NCBI GenBank assembly: GCA_949775045.1
Contig: OX459101.1
Coordinates: 9,761,101 to 9,825,100 of the forward strand
DNA: 64,000 nt
Source of the DNA: Metridium senile
Lineage: Eukaryota; Cnidaria; Anthozoa; Actiniaria; Metridiidae
Direction of reading: 5' to 3'
Below, piece after piece: positions 1 through 11,536 of this stretch. A model generated the notes under the pieces. It saw only the letters and a program-made list of their open reading frames with translations. It was not told the DNA's origin and did not search any database. Position 1 is the first letter of the stretch. Each line of letters opens with the position of its first letter. The position numbers and the translations under genes are program-made.

Positions 1-350
1 AAGAAAATCACGAAGTAAAATGCAAAATAAATAAGATCTCACAAAAATAGAAATAAATAAGAAAAAGTCACAGAAAAATTAAAGCACGTTCTAGAGAGAT
101 TTAATATAAACAATGGAAAGGAGAGAAAATGAAAAAACAAATGTAAAACGAATGAAAGACCGAAAAGAAAGACGGAAATAAAAAACGTGAGGAAGACAAA
201 CAAGATGCCGGAAAATAAACGGAAAAAAATGAGAGAAACAGCAAAGAAATGAAAGAAGAAAACGAAAAGAAAGAAAAATTAAAAAAAGTGAAAAAAAAAA
301 GAAAGTGAATCAATTGTAAACTCACTAGATAAGCTATAGCTGCTTTTGGA
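1..350. repeat. A-rich low-complexity DNA
   Basis: The + strand is dominated by A with scattered GAAA and GAGA runs. The frames on either strand here are compositional only (Phe/Ser-rich on the minus strand). I see no gene or element boundary. Confidence 0.75.
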
Positions 351-383
351 GTAAACAAGTTAAATGTGTTTAAATAAGAAACT

Positions 384-770
384 AATAACCATTTATTTCG
401 AGTTCTGTTTTCTAGAACGCAACCAAAACTGCTAAAATGTATACCTTAAAATGAAACAGTTATGGTTTAAACAGTACAGTTATATCTAAATAAAAAAGAA
501 ACAAATAACCATTTATTTAATTCGAGTTACGTTTTCTAAAACAAATTTAATTTTGGTTGATTAAGTGAGCGTTTGAATATGTATAATATGATAATATGTA
601 TAAATATGTTTGAAAAACAAATAACTATTTATTTGGAGTTCCGTTTTCTAGAACGCAACCCAAACTGCTAAAATGTGCCTTAAAATGAAACAGTTATACC
701 GAAATTCCACGAAAACAATTTTAATATTGGTTGATTAAGTAAGTGTTTCTTAGCTTCCGCCTTCTACAAG
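384..770. repeat. Degenerate direct repeat, about 2.5 copies
   Basis: AATAACCATTTATTT followed by GAGTTCTGTTTTCTAGAACG recurs at about 384, 504 and 620. The first and third copies share the following segment (AACTGCTAAAATGT, CTTAAAATGAAACAGTTAT). The middle copy is shorter and more diverged. No coding potential is seen. Confidence 0.7.
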
Positions 771-1210
771 GAAATGGAATAAGATATCTAAGAATATAGG
801 CATCGGAAGAAATGCGCAAGGATTGAATATTAAAAACAAAAGAACATAATTTATAATTCATGATCACCAAAAAATACGGAACAGGAATTATGTTAAATTA
901 AAGTATACTCTTTATTTCACGAGGGTGACACTTAATAGTCAAAGACTAACAAACCTATGGCCCTCAATGCATCATACAAAACTATAAATAGATTAAAAGC
1001 TATGAAATGCAAATAAAAATTTTAAAAAGACTATATATAAAAACTATAAAAAAAAAATTTACATGTACAATTATGATTTGAACTAACCTAGTAATAAATA
1101 TACTAATATTAATAAAGTTATATTATATTTTCTATAAAAATATTCATATACAGTAAAAAATTAAAAATACGTTAAAAGAACCCTCCTTTCTTAAAACTAA
1201 TTGATTTGAT
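771..1210. other. AT-rich DNA without recognised features
   Basis: Very AT-rich sequence with short A and T runs. I find no reading frame of interest, no inverted-repeat ends and no tandem period. Confidence 0.5.
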
Positions 1211-1354
1211 ATACACCTGATTGCAATAACATTGTCATATAAAAAAGAAAATTACAAAATATGAATTAATTAAAAGACAAAAGCAGATTTCTCAAGCCGA
1301 ACTTCTTCTTTTTTTCTTTTAATTAATACCTATTTTGTAATTTTCTAACTAGTA
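1211..1354 (+). mobile_element. MITE of the TA-CACCT family, right end decayed
   Basis: The left end TACACCTGATTGCAATAAC and the following CATTGTCATATAAAAAAG match the complete element at 4391-4554 almost base for base. The copy is recognisable through AATTAATACCTATTTTG near 1320. The right terminal repeat (expected GCAATTAGGTGTA) is lost or mutated beyond recognition, so this is a dead, partly deleted copy. Confidence 0.75.
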
Positions 1355-1400
1355 TGAGATCATATATACATGTATTTTGCGCTCAACAAGCATTAAAGTT

Positions 1401-1531
<131 letters not shown>

Positions 1532-1867
1532 AGAAATGCAAATGTCAAATCATAATGATGGCGATAATAGCAATAGCAATAATAATTATGATATTAATCA
1601 AACCACAACAACAGTCTGCCGTGCTCCCTTGTAAGACCTTACGAACATGTAAAAGAGATATATTAATATACATATACACTAGTAAGAGTGGTAAGTACGA
1701 GAAGTAGTACTTATCATAATGGTCATTCAGATGAGGAAGTTAAACGCAAGACACGAAAAACAGTCGAAATTACCGTAATGATATTGATTCTGAAGTATTG
1801 ATTACGGAAACATTACTATTGTAGATAGAAGTAGATAGAAATGATGATGATAATCAAAATGATGGCG
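1532..1867. other. Spacer between microsatellites
   Basis: AT-rich sequence with a few scattered GAT/AAT units (1550-1590, 1842-1867) and otherwise no identifiable feature. Confidence 0.5.
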
Positions 1868-1970
<103 letters not shown>

Positions 1971-2063
1971 ACTGTTGTAATCGGCACCAAAACTGAATAT
2001 TGCCTAGAAAATTTCCGCAATACTCATTACATGTAAACCAAGAAAAGTTTAAATAAACGATAC

Positions 2064-2112
<49 letters not shown>
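2064..2112. repeat. (AAT)n microsatellite at the 5' edge of a LINE fragment
   Basis: About 16 AAT units lie directly against the 5' breakpoint of the LINE coding fragment at 2113. Because that LINE also ends in (AAT)n, this may be an older AAT tract that served as its target, or one end of a target duplication. Confidence 0.95.
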
Positions 2113-2115
<3 letters not shown>

Positions 2116-2394
2116 GTAGAAAGGAAAGAAAAAGAAAAGAGGACAAAATATCAACAGCTAGCATTTGAAATAAGGGAGAAAAGACCGGGATATAAAGTGA
2201 CAGTAGTTCCTTTAGATATTGGCTGCTTAGGAGGGGGCATTGAGAGAACTTTGAAGGAAGCAAAGAGAATTTTCCAAAAAGAAGACACTTCAAATCAAGT
2301 GGTACAAGAAATGCAAAAGACTGTGCTTATCGATAGTGAGAGTTTAATTAGAAAAATAATATCGGGACTCATAGAAAATAGTTGTTCGGTATGA
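2113..2394 (+). pseudogene. LINE reverse transcriptase, C-terminal fragment
   Basis: An open frame of about 93 codons runs out of the AAT tract and ends at the TGA at 2392-2394. It reads ...KYQQLAFEIREKRPG, then YKVTVVPLDIGCLGGG, then a charged helix and EMQKTVLIDSESLIRKI. This arrangement (KYxxLAxEI, hydrophobic strand ending in a GCLGGG-type turn, then QKTVLxxxxxIxRKI) is the usual extreme C-terminus of non-LTR retrotransposon polymerases in marine invertebrates. The palm, fingers and endonuclease are absent, so the copy is 5'-truncated and dead. The first ATG at 2197 is internal and not a true start. Clade not assigned; recognised from family memory, not from a search. Confidence 0.72.
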
Positions 2395-3237
<843 letters not shown>

Positions 3238-3487
3238 TTATATAACCTTCAGTGAAATATCAGGTGATCTTCCGCGCGAAAAAGTGATATCTCCACATTG
3301 TGAAAATAACATGTTATTTCACATGTGAAATAACACGTTACCATCTATTTGTTAAGATTTTAAAGAATTTTTGATGCAGATAAAACTTTTGCTATTTCAT
3401 TTGTCATGAGTTATATTAATATAATAAACAAAACATTACATGGGCGCTTGGAGATACGGATTCGCGCGCCCATGTAATATCCTCTAT
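3238..3487 (+). mobile_element. Non-autonomous element, CGCGCCCATGTAATATCC family
   Basis: One end is TTATATAACCTTCAGTGAAA with ATCAGGTGATCTTCCGCGC. The other is GGATTCGCGCGCCCATG with TAATATCCTCTAT. The same two ends in reverse order occur at 28202-28420, and fragments lie at 26418-26482 and 28127-28190. It contains an internal hairpin around 3309-3343 (AACATGTTATTTCACATGTG). No coding capacity; about 250 bp. Confidence 0.75.
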
Positions 3488-4029
3488 GTGATGATGATTA
3501 TGATGATGGTGGTGGTGGAGATGATTTCTAGATATTGCTACTGATTCAAACTTACTATTTCACTGAATATCTTGCCCACAGTTTGTCTGCATCAAACGTA
3601 TTTTCCACTTCTAGTGCTTCTCATATACTTTATTAAATCCTGCAAAGAAAATAATAATATTATAATATCCAAACCCGATAATACATAGGTAATTGTGACA
3701 TGTTTAGTAAACTGCAAATTTTCGACAAAGCATACTTGTTCTCGATCGTTATACTGGCTAACCAGGCTAGCTATGAAATAATGCTTCGGTTTAGAATATA
3801 AAATATCATTTACATATATATATTCCAAAAAGATTGCAATCTTGTTGAGGATCGGCCATCAGATCGAATTATTGCACTTTAACAACACTAGATGCTAACC
3901 AGTATTTTGTTTTTATAACGGAACATGAAAATAGAAAAACAGTTTTTTTCTCACGTATTACCAGGATACCCATCTGTAAGCCAATTATTTAGTAAACATG
4001 GCCCTTTAGGCATTATATGAAGGGTGCTT
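3488..4029. other. Unassigned AT-rich DNA
   Basis: A short GATGATGATTATGATGATGG tract at 3490-3521, then ordinary sequence. The 78-residue minus frame at 3592-3828 has no recognisable domain and I do not call it a gene. Confidence 0.5.
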
Positions 4030-4056
4030 CGAGAGAGAGAGAGAGAGAGAGAGAGA
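4030..4056. repeat. (GA)n microsatellite
   Basis: About 13 GA units interrupt non-repetitive sequence. Confidence 0.95.
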
Positions 4057-4390
4057 TCTTCAGAAACCATGGATTAAAACTTGAAAATGGACTAACAAAA
4101 GGATGGTGTATTTCCGTGACAATTTTGTAAATTAAATAGACTCAGTTCTTTGAAGATTCAAATAACATTTTTGACTCTTATTGTCATATAAATAAACAGC
4201 ATATTAAATAGATGAATGAATTAATGATTCTATAACTAAATACAAGGATGAATATGAATAAATAAATAAAAAATTGAATTAACAGATAGATAGATAAATT
4301 ATTATTGAATTAGATAAATTATTATTGAATTAATAAATTAATACATGAATAATTGAATAAAAAATAAATAAGTGAATGAAAAAATAAATA

Positions 4391-4554
4391 CACCTCATTG
4401 CAATATCATTGTCATATAAAAAAGAAAATTACAAACTAGGAATTAATTAAAAAAAAACAAAAGAAGTTTAGCATGAGTAATCTGCTTTTGTCTTTTGATT
4501 AATTCCTATTTTGTAATTTTCTTTTTAATATGACAATGTTATTGCAATTAGGTG
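4391..4554 (+). mobile_element. Complete 164-bp MITE, TIR CACCT, TA target duplication
   Basis: Terminal inverted repeats of roughly 60-70 bp: CACCTCATTGCAATATC at the left and GTTATTGCAATTAGGTG at the right, continuing inward as AAAGAAAATTACAAA / TTTTGTAATTTTCTTT. TA flanks both ends (4389-4390, 4555-4556), the target duplication expected of Tc1/mariner-type transposition. The core has no coding capacity. Relatives lie at 1211-1354, 27693-27846 and 29164-29331. Confidence 0.88.
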
Positions 4555-4666
4555 TATATATATATAGTTTAAATAAATAAATGTTTAGATAAATGAATAA
4601 ATACATGAGTAGCCAAATAAATAAATATACAAATAAATGAAATAAAATATGTGAGTAAACGAATAA

Positions 4667-4834
4667 TAGACCTCTTTACCTTCCTTGTTTGTTGTCCCAT
4701 TTCAGATCGCGTGATGCTACCCTTGGGAATTGATTCTTTCTTGATATAACACGTTCATCATGAAAGAACAATTCTCAAGAGAATGCCATGTGGTCTTAAA
4801 TGGGCAATTTGCATATGGAGGTAAAGAGGTCTAT
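4667..4834. mobile_element. Inverted-repeat element, TAGACCTCTTTACCTTCC family, copy 1
   Basis: The ends TAGACCTCTTTACCTTCC and GGAGGTAAAGAGGTCTA are inverted repeats. Inside, CATTTCAGATCGCGTGATGC pairs with a CATGTGGTCTTAAATGGG stretch. The copy at 54108-54268 has the same order of blocks (GTGATGCTACCCTT, TGATTCTTT, GATATAACACGTTCATCAT). Non-coding MITE. Confidence 0.88.
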
Positions 4835-5032
4835 TTATATAAATGAATCAGTATATGAATGAATTAATGCATAAATGAATGTAAGAATAAATGAATATTT
4901 GAATGAGGGAATGAATGAAAAACAATATATAATACTAATACATGAGTATGAATACATATAAAATAATTGGATAAATAAATGGATAAATAAATAAATGGAT
5001 GGATGGATAAATGGATACAACTATGAACAAAA

Positions 5033-5098
5033 AAGTGCTCGTTTTCTAAATACTTCAAACACCGTACTAGGACATCGACCGTACGTCTTATTTAGTGA
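5033..5098 (+). repeat. Diverged single copy of the 117-bp repeat
   Basis: CGTTTTCTAAATACTTCAAA with ACCGTACTAGGACATCGACC matches the first half of the two tandem units at 6580-6813. It abuts the left end of the hairpin element at 5099. Confidence 0.65.
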
Positions 5099-5287
5099 AG
5101 CAATAAACGAGCGATTTCCGTGGTTTATCGGTGTAATAAACCACGCTGGATGTTGGGAGAACACGAAAAAAGGCCTAAGAAAATCTCGAGCCTCCGGGCG
5201 AGAGATTTTCGGCCTTTTTGAGTGTTCTCCCAACATCCCAAGTGGTTTATTACACCGATAAACCACGGAAATTGCTCGTTTATTGCT
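5099..5287. mobile_element. 189-bp near-perfect hairpin element
   Basis: Almost the whole element is one inverted repeat: AGCAATAAACGAGCGATTTC at the left, GAAATTGCTCGTTTATTGCT at the right, with the arms matching inward through GTGGTTTATCGGTGTAATAA, TGTTGGGAGAACAC and AAAATCTCG to a loop around 5193. GTGGTTTATC...GATAAACCAC is itself a smaller palindrome repeated in each arm. The same core occurs at 6469-6509. The overlapping 88- and 96-residue frames on the two strands are artefacts of the symmetry. Confidence 0.9.
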
Positions 5288-6468
5288 TTTATAATATAGA
5301 AAGTGTTTCAAAAACGAAATAAAAACGAATTAAAAGAAGTTATTTTTTTTTCATTTTGCTGATGAACAAATCAATTCTCCTGAGAATTCTCAACCATCCA
5401 ATCAAATCGCTTGTTATAAGCACAAATGTACAAATCTTTCACAACTTTCAAAGCTACAAAATTATATTCTGCAGGTTATGTTTTCATGAAAATATTACAT
5501 TCTTTTTAAAACTTTTGGGAGAATATGGTAGATACAAGTGGAGAATGCCTCAAATCAAAGCTCTATGGATCAATGTAGCTTGCAAGCTAATGATATGAAA
5601 CGATCGAGTTTGTTGTCAATAACATGTTTGTTGGCCGGTTCTTGTTGGGAAATCCCCGATGATTTTGGTCGTAATAATGAAGGATTTATTGACTAACAAA
5701 CAAATCTAGACATCGTTTAAGCTCAAGCAGATTATATTTACTCACTACTGACATCGACATTATGTCTCTTATGTGGCTGGTTTGAGTTGAGGATTGCTTG
5801 GACATTTTTCAATCAAGTTAGATTCACCGCTAAATTCGGACGAACAGAAATCGCCATGGTAGTCAGGTAATCCTGCTTTGAACAAAAAAAGATGTATTCG
5901 CCGTTGGTCAGTTATTAAATAAATGCATTGATGAATACTTAAGATATTGACTATAGTTATATCGTAAATCATCTGTTTTTGCAAGCTTATTAATTCAAGT
6001 GGATAATTTGTGTGCTAAACTTTGTCCGTTGGATGCCGTGTCATTCGCTTGGTTTGCATTGTGAAATTTAACTTCACTTTCTTCACTGAACAGATATCTT
6101 ACTTTATCCTTTGACATCAATAACCTAATTAGGCTGCTTTTTTGTACATTTTTCTTGCTGTTTTGTAACGTCTACGAGTATTTTATGCCTCCAGCGTAGC
6201 GTATTAAATGTACTCTTTCTTTTTAATTCAAAAACAAAACTGTCAAATATAAACTTTTTTGATCTTTTTTCGCTCTTATTCAACAATAAAAGTGACTTTT
6301 AGAACTACCTGTTCTAATTATGTGATGCATTGAGTGTTTTTGTTGTTTTTAATTTGTTTATATCAGCTTTTTAACAAAAAGAAAATATTTACTCGACATT
6401 TTGAACGCCATTTTTCAAAAGTGAACAGGGAGCAAACAACAACTTTTTCGCTGTTCCTTCGAAACTCT
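5288..6468. other. Apparently single-copy AT-rich DNA
   Basis: No tandem period, no inverted ends. Short frames at 5356-5598 (+, 80 residues) and 5769-5984 (-, 71 residues) have no recognisable domain and neutral-looking composition. Confidence 0.5.
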
Positions 6469-6509
6469 CCAAAACCGTGGTTTATCGGTGTAATAAACCA
6501 CGGTTTTGG
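6469..6509. repeat. Palindrome related to the 5.1-kb hairpin
   Basis: CCAAAACCGTGGTTTATCGG followed by the mirrored TGTAATAAACCACGGTTTTG: about 18 bp per arm with almost no loop. It shares GTGGTTTATCGGTGTAATAA with the element at 5099-5287, so it is likely a minimal or internally deleted relative. Confidence 0.85.
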
Positions 6510-6579
6510 ACCAATCAGAGCGCGCGTTATAATCAAACTATATTATAATATTGGATAAACAAATAAGACATATCTATGA

Positions 6580-6813
6580 GCACGTTTTCTAAAGACTCAA
6601 ACATCGTTACTAGGACAATGATCGTATTATCCAGTATTGTCTCTAGAATCGGCTCACAGCACACTTGAATTACCTATATCCCTAACTTACTTTGCTGCAC
6701 GTTTTCTAAAGATCCAAACATCGTTACTAGGACATTGATCGTACTATCCAGTAGTGTCTCTAGAATCGGCTCACAACACACTTGAATTAACTGTATCCTT
6801 AACTTACTTTGCT
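6580..6813 (+). repeat. Two tandem 117-bp units
   Basis: GCACGTTTTCTAAAGA begins at 6580 and again at 6697. The units agree at most positions (TCGTTACTAGGACA, TCTCTAGAATCGGCTCACA, ACTTACTTTGCTGC). A third, diverged partial unit lies at 5033. Confidence 0.92.
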
Positions 6814-6921
6814 GCTAATCTCTTAATGCGCCTCGCTGATATATCAGCCTTTAGTCAACGTGTTCTAGCTAAGCCTTTGTAGTCTAAATGTATCACTGAC
6901 AGTATCATAGTTCTAATGGCT

Positions 6922-8024
6922 AAGTCATTACAGGTATAATAAGAAGTCATTACAGGTATAATAAGAAGTCATTACAGGTATAATAAGAAGTCATTACAGG
7001 TATAATAAGAAGTCATTACAGGTATAATAAGAAGTCATTACAGGTATAATAAGAAGTCATTACAGGTATAATAAGAAGTCATTACAGGTATAATAAGAAG
7101 TCATTACAGGTATAATAAGAAGTCATTACAGGTATAATAAGAAGTCATTACAGGTATAATAAGAAGTCATTACAGGTATAATAAGAAGTCATTACAGGTA
7201 TAATAAGAAGTCATTACAGGTATAATAAGAAGTCATTACAGGTATAATAAGAAGTCATTACAGGTATAATAAGAAGTCATTTCAGGTAAAATAAGAAGTC
7301 ATTTCAGGTATAATAAGAAGTCATTACAGGTATAATAAGAAGTCATTACAGGTATAATAAGAAGTCATTACAGGTATAATAAGAAGTCATTTCAGGTATA
7401 ATAAGAAGTCATTACAGGTATAATAAGAAGTCATTACAGGTATAATAAGAAGTCATTACAGGTATAATAAGAAGTCATTACAGGTATAATAAGAAGTCAT
7501 TACAGGTATAATAAGAAGTCATTACAGGTATAATAAGAAGTCATTACAGGTATAATAAGAAGTCATTACAGGTATAATAAGAAGTCATTACAGGTATAAT
7601 AAGAAGTCATTACAGGTATAATAAGAAGTCATTACAGGTATAATAAGAAGTCATTACAGGTATAATAAGAAGTCATTACAGGTATAATAAGAAGTCATTA
7701 CAGGTATAATAAGAAGTCATTACAGGTATAATAAGAAGTCATTACAGGTATAATAAGAAGTCATTACAGGTATAATAAGAAGTCATTACAGGTATAATAA
7801 GAAGTCATTACAGGTATAATAAGAAGTCATTACAGGTATAATAAGAAGTCATTACAGGTATAATAAGAAGTCATTACAGGTATAATAAGAAGTCATTACA
7901 GGTATAATAAGAAGTCATTACAGGTATAATAAGAAGTCATTACAGGTATAATAAGAAGTCATTACAGGTATAATAAGAAGTCATTACAGGTATAATAAGA
8001 AGTCATTACAGGTATAATAAGAAG
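6922..8024 (+). repeat. 22-bp satellite, about 50 copies
   Basis: AAGTCATTACAGGTATAATA plus AG repeats with period 22 for about 1.1 kb. Nearly all units are identical; a few near 7280-7320 and 7390 carry TTTCAGGTA instead of TTACAGGTA. The array is entered through GTTCTAATGGCTAAGTCATT and left through GTCATTTCGACTGC, both of which are parts of the neighbouring ~163-bp unit. It is therefore a local amplification from inside that larger repeat. Confidence 0.97.
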
Positions 8025-9090
8025 TCATTTCGACTGCACTCCAATATATTTAAATCGTTTGTCTTGGGGTTTTTTTGCTATTTTAGTCTGCTCTTGACCA
8101 GACGAGTATATACCGGGTTTTTTTTACCCTGGGGGGATGGGGTATAACAGTTCTAATGGCTAAGTCATTACAGGTATAATAAGAAGTCATTTCGACTGCA
8201 CTCCAATATATTTAATTCGTTTGTCTTGTTTTTTTTTTGCTATTTTAGTCTGCTCTTGACCAGACGAGTATATACCGGGGTTTTTTTTTACCCTGGGGGG
8301 ATGGGGTATAACAGTTCTATGGCTAAGTCATTACAGGTATAATAAGAAGTCATTTCGACTGCAGTCCAATATATTTAAATCGTTTCTCTTGTTGTTTTTT
8401 TTTTGCTATTTTAGTCTGCTCTTGACCAGACGAGTATATACCGGGGTTTTTTTTACCCTGGGGGGATGGGGTATAACAGTTCTATGGCTAAGTCATTACA
8501 GGTATAATAAGAAGTCATTTCGACTGCAGTCCAATATATTTAAATCGTTTGTCTTGTTTTTTTTTTTTTTGCTATTTTAGTCTGCTCTTGACCAGACGAG
8601 TATATACCGGGGGGTTTTTTACCCTGGGGGGATGGGGTATAACAGTTCTATGGCTAAGTCATTACAGGGAATAATAGGACGCTATTTCGACTGCAGTTCG
8701 ATATATTTAATTCGTTTGTCTTGTCTTCTTTTGATATTTTTAGTCTGCTCTTAACCAGACGAGTATACCGGGTTTTTTTTACCCTGGGGGGATGGGGTAT
8801 AACAGTTCTAATGGCTAAGTCATTACAGGGAATAATAGGACGTTATTTCGACTGCATTTCAATATATTTTATTCGTTTGTCTTGTTGTTGTTTTTTTGGA
8901 TATTTTATTCTGCTCTTGGCCAGACGAGTATACCGGAGTTTTTTTACCCTGGGGGGGGGGGGGGGGGGGGGGTGATATGGGGTATAACAGTCATCACAGG
9001 GAATACTTAGACATCATTTCAAAAGCATTTCAATATATTTGATTCGTTTGTCTTGATATTTTAGACTGCTCTTGACCAGACGCCGTCATT
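8025..9090 (+). repeat. ~163-bp satellite, seven units
   Basis: CGACTGCA and its equivalents start units at about 8031, 8193, 8356, 8521, 8688, 8849 and 9020. Each unit has CCAATATATTTAA, a T-run, TAGTCTGCTCTTGACCAGAC, GAGTATATACCGGG, a T-run, ACCCTGGGGGGATGGGG and AGTCATTACAGG. Units diverge steadily to the right, and the sixth carries a 26-base G run at 8947-8972. The short frames here are translations of the unit. Confidence 0.95.
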
Positions 9091-9650
9091 ACAGGGAATA
9101 AAATTTTGTATCTAATATACAACCTTCTTCACGGCTTTGATTTCTTTTGTCAATTTCTCATGAATTACGAATGATTTTTTTTTAAAGGATGAACCCATCG
9201 CTTTTCGTATACATAGCTGCGCCGTTTCGTTTCATGATTTTATGTGGTATCCATGCAACGCCCTTTTTAAGTGTCTTCCGTTATCGTTAAGGGGTACTTT
9301 TGGAAATATTTCTACGTGCATACTGCCGCCTGATAATTTTACCACTGGGTCTCCTACCGCACCCCCGGGGTTTTGAATGGCGCCAGAAAACAGGACATCA
9401 AGTTCACGATTCGCGAGAAAATACCAGAGTTTTCTTTCATATTAATTAGATTTTTATCCTCTTCTGAGATTAGTATAACAATTGGTATGGTGGTCAATTG
9501 CGTATATTAAGGATAGGGGAAACATCCGAGTACCGCAATTATAAGACAAAGTATATGATCCTACGTTAGTTAAATTCAAAGCAAGACTGGTTTCGTAAAT
9601 AGAAAAGCAAATTACCAGCCGAAATAAGACGTCATTATAGGACTACATAC
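9091..9650. other. Single-copy DNA with a fragment of a dispersed family
   Basis: TACAACCTTCTTCACGG and TTTCTCATGAATTACGAATG (9110-9175) resemble the right part of the family at 13880-14250 and 17641-17900. The remainder shows no features. Confidence 0.45.
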
Positions 9651-9800
9651 TAGTTATACCATGGTTTCGAGTGGCATACCATGGAATATCCCACGAGTCA
9701 CTTGTATTTTCTAGTATACACACAAGCCTATAGGTGGGTGTGTATGCGAAGAAAAAAACAAGTGACGAGTGGGATAATCACGGTTTGTCACGAGAAAACA
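9651..9800. mobile_element. Degenerate foldback element
   Basis: ATCCCACGAGTCACTTGTATTTTC is answered by AACAAGTGACGAGTGGGAT about 60 bp later. Outer segments (TGGCATACCATGG versus CACGGTTTGTCA) match only weakly. Probably an old non-coding MITE. Confidence 0.55.
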
Positions 9801-10124
9801 TTATGTAACTATTTTATCCCACATCTTATAAAATAGAAAGAACCTGTAATGCCTCATGCAGTTGAATAACGTCGAATACACGGCTTTCAAGCATTCTGAT
9901 TGGCTGCAGTTTGCCTGATGTTGCAATTTTTATGAAGCGAATCTGGACACTGTCCGTTGCGTGTTTTTGTTTCTTTTCTAACGTCCGTCAATCAATTCAT
10001 TCAAATCGACTCTATTTGACAATATTTGATTGACGTTTGAAATGTCAGTAAGTTATGTATGTTTCCACTGCTTACCTTTAAAACTCCAATACTTTACAAT
10101 CATGAGACAAGATAACGCGGTTGT
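9801..10124. other. Single-copy DNA
   Basis: No tandem period or inverted ends seen. Confidence 0.45.
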
Positions 10125-10500
10125 ATGTGTTTCTTTTAAAAACTCATTAACAGTTTGGGCATTTTTTAAAGTTATGATTGGACTTTTGGACTTATTTCTG
10201 GTGGAGATTGCCGGATCGTGATGTTTCTTCTAAAAACTCATTAACAGTTTGAGCAATTTTTTTAAGTTATGATTGGACTTTTGTACTTATTTCTGATGGA
10301 GATTGCCGGATCGTGATGTTTCTTCTAAAAACTCATTAACAGTTTGAGCAATTTTTTAAGTTATGATTGGACTTTTGTACTTATTTCTGATGGAGATTGC
10401 CGGATCGTGATGTTTCTTCTAAAAACGCATTAACAGTTTGAGCAATTTTTTTTTTTAAGTTATGATAGGACGTGTGTCCTTATTTTTGATAGAGATTGAT
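10125..10500 (+). repeat. Four tandem ~95-bp units
   Basis: TGTTTCTTCTAAAAACTCAT (or close variants) begins units at about 10126, 10222, 10317 and 10410. Each continues AACAGTTTGAGCAATTTTTT, AAGTTATGATTGGACTTTTG, GATGGAGATTGCCGGATCGT. The last unit is diverged. The 63-residue frame at 10030-10221 is partly this repeat. Confidence 0.93.
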
Positions 10501-10705
10501 CGTAATTTAGATAAAATGCAATCCTTCTCTACTGAAATGTTTACATGAGATATAGGTTGGAGTTTTTGATGACACTTAAAAGCATCTACCAACTATACTA
10601 TCATCTGTCCGTAGCTTTGAAAAATGCGGAAGTCAATACCTTATATGGAGATGTATTTTCTACTTTCAGGTTCTAAAAAAAGTAGAACTAGACTGTCTTG
10701 TTGAT

Positions 10706-11290
10706 TTTTGGTGTATTGCTCTGACGTCCGCTTGTTTGTCCATTTGTCTGAGTGTCAGTGAATGTTTGTCTGTCTGTTTGTCTTATGTGTTTGTCGGTCT
10801 GTCGGTCTGTTATTTGTTGTTTCTTTGAGAGTTGTTTTGTTCGGTTTGGTTGTTAGTTTGTTTTTAATTGTCTGTTTGTTTGTAATAATGAATAATAATT
10901 TAGTATTTATATTATCAAAGCCACGTTTGTTTGTTTGTTTACTTGCTTGCATTATTGTATGTTTGTATTGTTTGTTAGTTTGATTGTTTGTTTGCTTGAT
11001 TGTCTGTTTGTTTGTTTGTTTGCTTGATTGTCTGTTTGTTTGTTTTCTTAAATGTCTGTTTGTTTGTTAGTTTGTTTGTCTGTTTCATTGTTAGTTCGAT
11101 TGTTTGCTTGTTTTTTTGTTAGTTTGATTGTTTGCTTGTTTGTCTGTTTGTTTGTTTGTTTGTTTGTCTGGTTCTTCCAATTACCTATGTGTTCGTGTCT
11201 CCATCTGCTTTACTTACTTACTTTCTGTTTACTTTGTTGCTTGTTCGTTTGTTGGTCTCTTCAAGTTCTTGGCTGTTTGTAGTGTAATTT
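10706..11290 (+). repeat. Degenerate TTTG/TCTG tetranucleotide tract
   Basis: Long runs of TTTG mixed with TCTG, CTTG and ATTG units, broken at 10880-10925 by non-repetitive sequence. It translates as Cys/Leu/Val/Phe-rich peptides in all + frames, which explains the overlapping frames. Confidence 0.93.
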
Positions 11291-11404
11291 TGTTTGAAGT
11301 GCTATTTTATACGTAATGAATTGTTATTTGCAGTGTCATTGTGTTTGAAGTGAGTTGTTATTTGTAAAGTAATTTTGTTCGTGACAATGCTTATCCGTTC
11401 GAGT

Positions 11405-11536
11405 CTCCGACGAAGGGCTAAAGCTCGAAACGTCAGTAAACTTTTTTTACGGTGTTACAAATTTCATTATATTACTTATCGTTTATATCAAACACCGACG
11501 CAGCCTATACTAGTTTACTCGCTAGTTTCCATTTAT
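11405..11536 (+). mobile_element. Hammerhead-like dispersed element (family 1), complete copy
   Basis: Order of blocks: GACGAAGGGCTAAAG and CTCGAAACGTCAGTAAA (11409-11440), TTTTTTTACGGTGTTACAAA, TTTCATTATATTAC, TATCGTTTATATCAAACACC, GACGCAGCCTATACTAG, TTTACTCGCTAGTTTCCATT. GGGC and GCTC can pair (one G-U) around a TAAA loop, and GAAAC follows, as in a hammerhead core. Other copies: 17161-17386, 21983-22144, 30502-30634, 40172-40392, 48145-48272, 48520-48797, 60517-60627. The short peptides it encodes in frame are not a conserved protein. Confidence 0.8.

Larger units (their letters stand above)
4190..5032. repeat. Degenerate AAATGAAT low-complexity region
   Basis: Imperfect AATAAATGAAT/GGATGGATAAAT units at 4190-4390, 4557-4666 and 4835-5032. 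Two separate mobile elements (4391-4554 and 4667-4834) sit within it, so one older tract has been split by insertions. Confidence 0.8.

Noticed and set aside
5021..5311. 96-codon minus frame and 88-codon plus frame
   Set aside because: Symmetric products of the 189-bp hairpin.
6922..8024. CRISPR-like regular array
   Set aside because: Units are adjacent 22-mers without spacers, in eukaryotic DNA; it is a satellite.
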